DNA from: Dimorphilus gyrociliatus | Lineage: Eukaryota; Annelida; Polychaeta; Dinophilidae | Assembly: GCA_904063045.1 (NCBI GenBank) | Contig: CAJFCJ010000002.1 | Coordinates: forward strand, 434,001-498,000 | DNA: 64,000 nucleotides | Reading direction: 5' to 3' | Shown here: positions 62,701 through 64,000 of the stretch, one piece after another | How positions within the stretch are numbered: the stretch's first letter is position 1 | Layout of the letters: each line of letters starts with the position of its first letter | The notes under the pieces: generated by a model | Databases searched by the model: none | Told to the model about the DNA's origin: nothing | Seen by the model: only the letters and a program-made list of their open reading frames with translations | Program-made: the position numbers and the translations under genes

Positions 62701-64000
62701 AGTAAGCAAATTAACCAAATACATTTGTTACTCTTCTTTTATTTCTCTTTACTTTCCGGGCTGAATTTTCTTTTTAAAAATTTCTAGAAAGGTAAAATTC
62801 CTGTATTCTTCAAAACTGAAGAGAAATATTATAGGTGAAGAAGGAAGTGTAGGATCAGCGCAAAAAAAGGCTAATCAACGCTAATGTATAAGTACGAAAA
62901 AAAAAAGATTGTTAGTGGTAATACCTAGCTTGTTCCATATTTTTACTGGGCTGCTCTCTTGCACGACGCTTTTATCTTAAAAAAATTCTCTTTTCTTGTT
63001 AAAATTTAATAAATTGAAAATATTTTAAGACATGATTTAATATAGATTGACGGCTGGGAAGCGGATGAGCAAAAATATATTAACCCATGCTCAAACTATA
63101 GTCCATATATAGATTGTTATCATGCCTTATACCTTTCTCCCTGGTCCTTTCACAACAACATACAATTATGGGTTTAAATATACGATATTAGAAATAGACA
63201 CTCAAAAACACGCAGCCTTAAACGTATAAATAGGAAACAAATCTGTTTCCTCAATATTTTTACAGGAAAATTTTGAAGAAAAAATATTTGGAGGATATAA
63301 AACTTATTTGTCGCCCTGTTGTTCACGATGGTTGAGAATTAAGTTGTTATATTTAATAGTTAATGCACCAAATGACACAGTTAATGAATATTTATCATTG
63401 CAAAGTGAAATAGAAGAGTTATAAACATTATAAAAATGCCCCTCTTTCCAACAGTATTTGCTAATAAAATGTACGAATAAAATTATAAGATACTTACTTT
63501 CGAAAAAGCCAAAATAAAGTAATCCCTATTGTTTTATTGAACGAGCAATCCATAAACGCTCAGCCTCATGACGTAAATGAATATGTTCTCTAAACGCCAT
63601 CTATTGGTTGGCGTAACCAAGGAAAATTAGCGAAATTTTTAAATCAGCAGTTGCAGTATTAAATAATAGTAAAAATTCAAATTATAATAAATTATTAATA
63701 TCTTTACACTTATTATATTTTCTCAATAATTGTGTTAATTATTAGCGAATTCTGAAGGCAAAATAAAAAGGCCGTGTCTTAGAATTTTTTATTAAAATTT
63801 TGAGGGTGCGTAAAATAACACTTTTAGCCTTTGAGTTTTTTACATTTCACTAGTACGTATGCCTCTAATAGTTTAGATATTTTTAATGAATGTAAAATTA
63901 TTAAGTACAATATCCTTCTCCTTGTTATCTCTTCGGAAATTTTTAAAGTTCAATATTGAAGCATAATAAATATAGAATAAATATATTGGGAGAATTTCGA
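59717..64000. other. Non-coding right end, upstream of V5
   Basis: No coding exon recognised; frames at 60405-60653 and 61766-61981 look like chance. A 12-bp inverted repeat (TTATCTTAAGAA at 60089-60100 with TTCTTAAGATAA at 60125-60136, loop 24) lies about 370 bases upstream of V5. A CTCF/YY1-like motif lies at 63594-63607. More V-type exons could follow beyond the window. Confidence 0.6.
63594..63607 (-). promoter_or_regulatory. CTCF/YY1-like motif upstream of V5
   Basis: Minus strand reads CCAATAGATGGCGT, which fits CCASYAGRKGGCRS at all but two positions and shares its core with the motifs at 38488 and 44565. Confidence 0.35.

Overview
The window is nuclear DNA of a small-intron invertebrate animal. 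It is AT-rich, protein genes are cut by GT-AG introns mostly 50-100 nt long, exon phases add up across every gene I assembled, and the gene content is metazoan (FAF1, hnRNP A/B, Rab8, a gp130/Domeless-like cytokine receptor, TGF-beta, receptor guanylyl cyclases). A lophotrochozoan such as a compact-genome annelid would fit, but the species cannot be named from sequence alone.

Left part (1-10.4 kb): housekeeping genes in head-to-head pairs. An INK4-type ankyrin gene (minus; only exon 1 visible) diverges from a complete 17-exon FAF1 gene (plus). An hnRNP A/B gene (minus) diverges from a complete Rab8 gene (plus). Both shared promoters carry recognisable motifs (E2F-like, ETS-like).

Middle part (10.8-25.6 kb): signalling and cell-surface genes. 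These are a 20-exon gp130-like cytokine receptor with a WSDYS box and a short tail, a small one-CRD TNFR-like membrane protein, a divergent TGF-beta ligand (5' end unresolved), an LRR-Ig membrane protein in one exon, a two-exon secreted prepropeptide with a CX3C-X9-CX3C core, and a small PPxY-tailed membrane protein.

Right part (26.4-64 kb): the most remarkable feature. Two complete receptor guanylyl cyclase genes lie in tandem on the minus strand (26419-35444 and 38100-43928). Each begins with one large first exon that encodes signal peptide plus the first part of the ligand-binding (ANF receptor) domain and ends in phase 1, followed by short-intron exons for the rest. Upstream lie three more intact exons of the same kind (46773-47520, 56546-57287, 59020-59716), same strand, same domain, same phase-1 donor, with no downstream exons of their own. 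The order in the direction of transcription is V5-V4-V3-V2-[constant 2]-V1-[constant 1]. This looks like a cluster of alternative ligand-binding first exons spliced to shared membrane/kinase/cyclase exons, analogous in layout to clustered protocadherins. Splicing of V3-V5 is inferred, not shown. Large spacers (1.5-9 kb) separate the V exons, in contrast to the tiny introns elsewhere, and hold low-complexity DNA, repeated TAGGCCTA palindromes and several CTCF/YY1-like AGATGGCG motifs.
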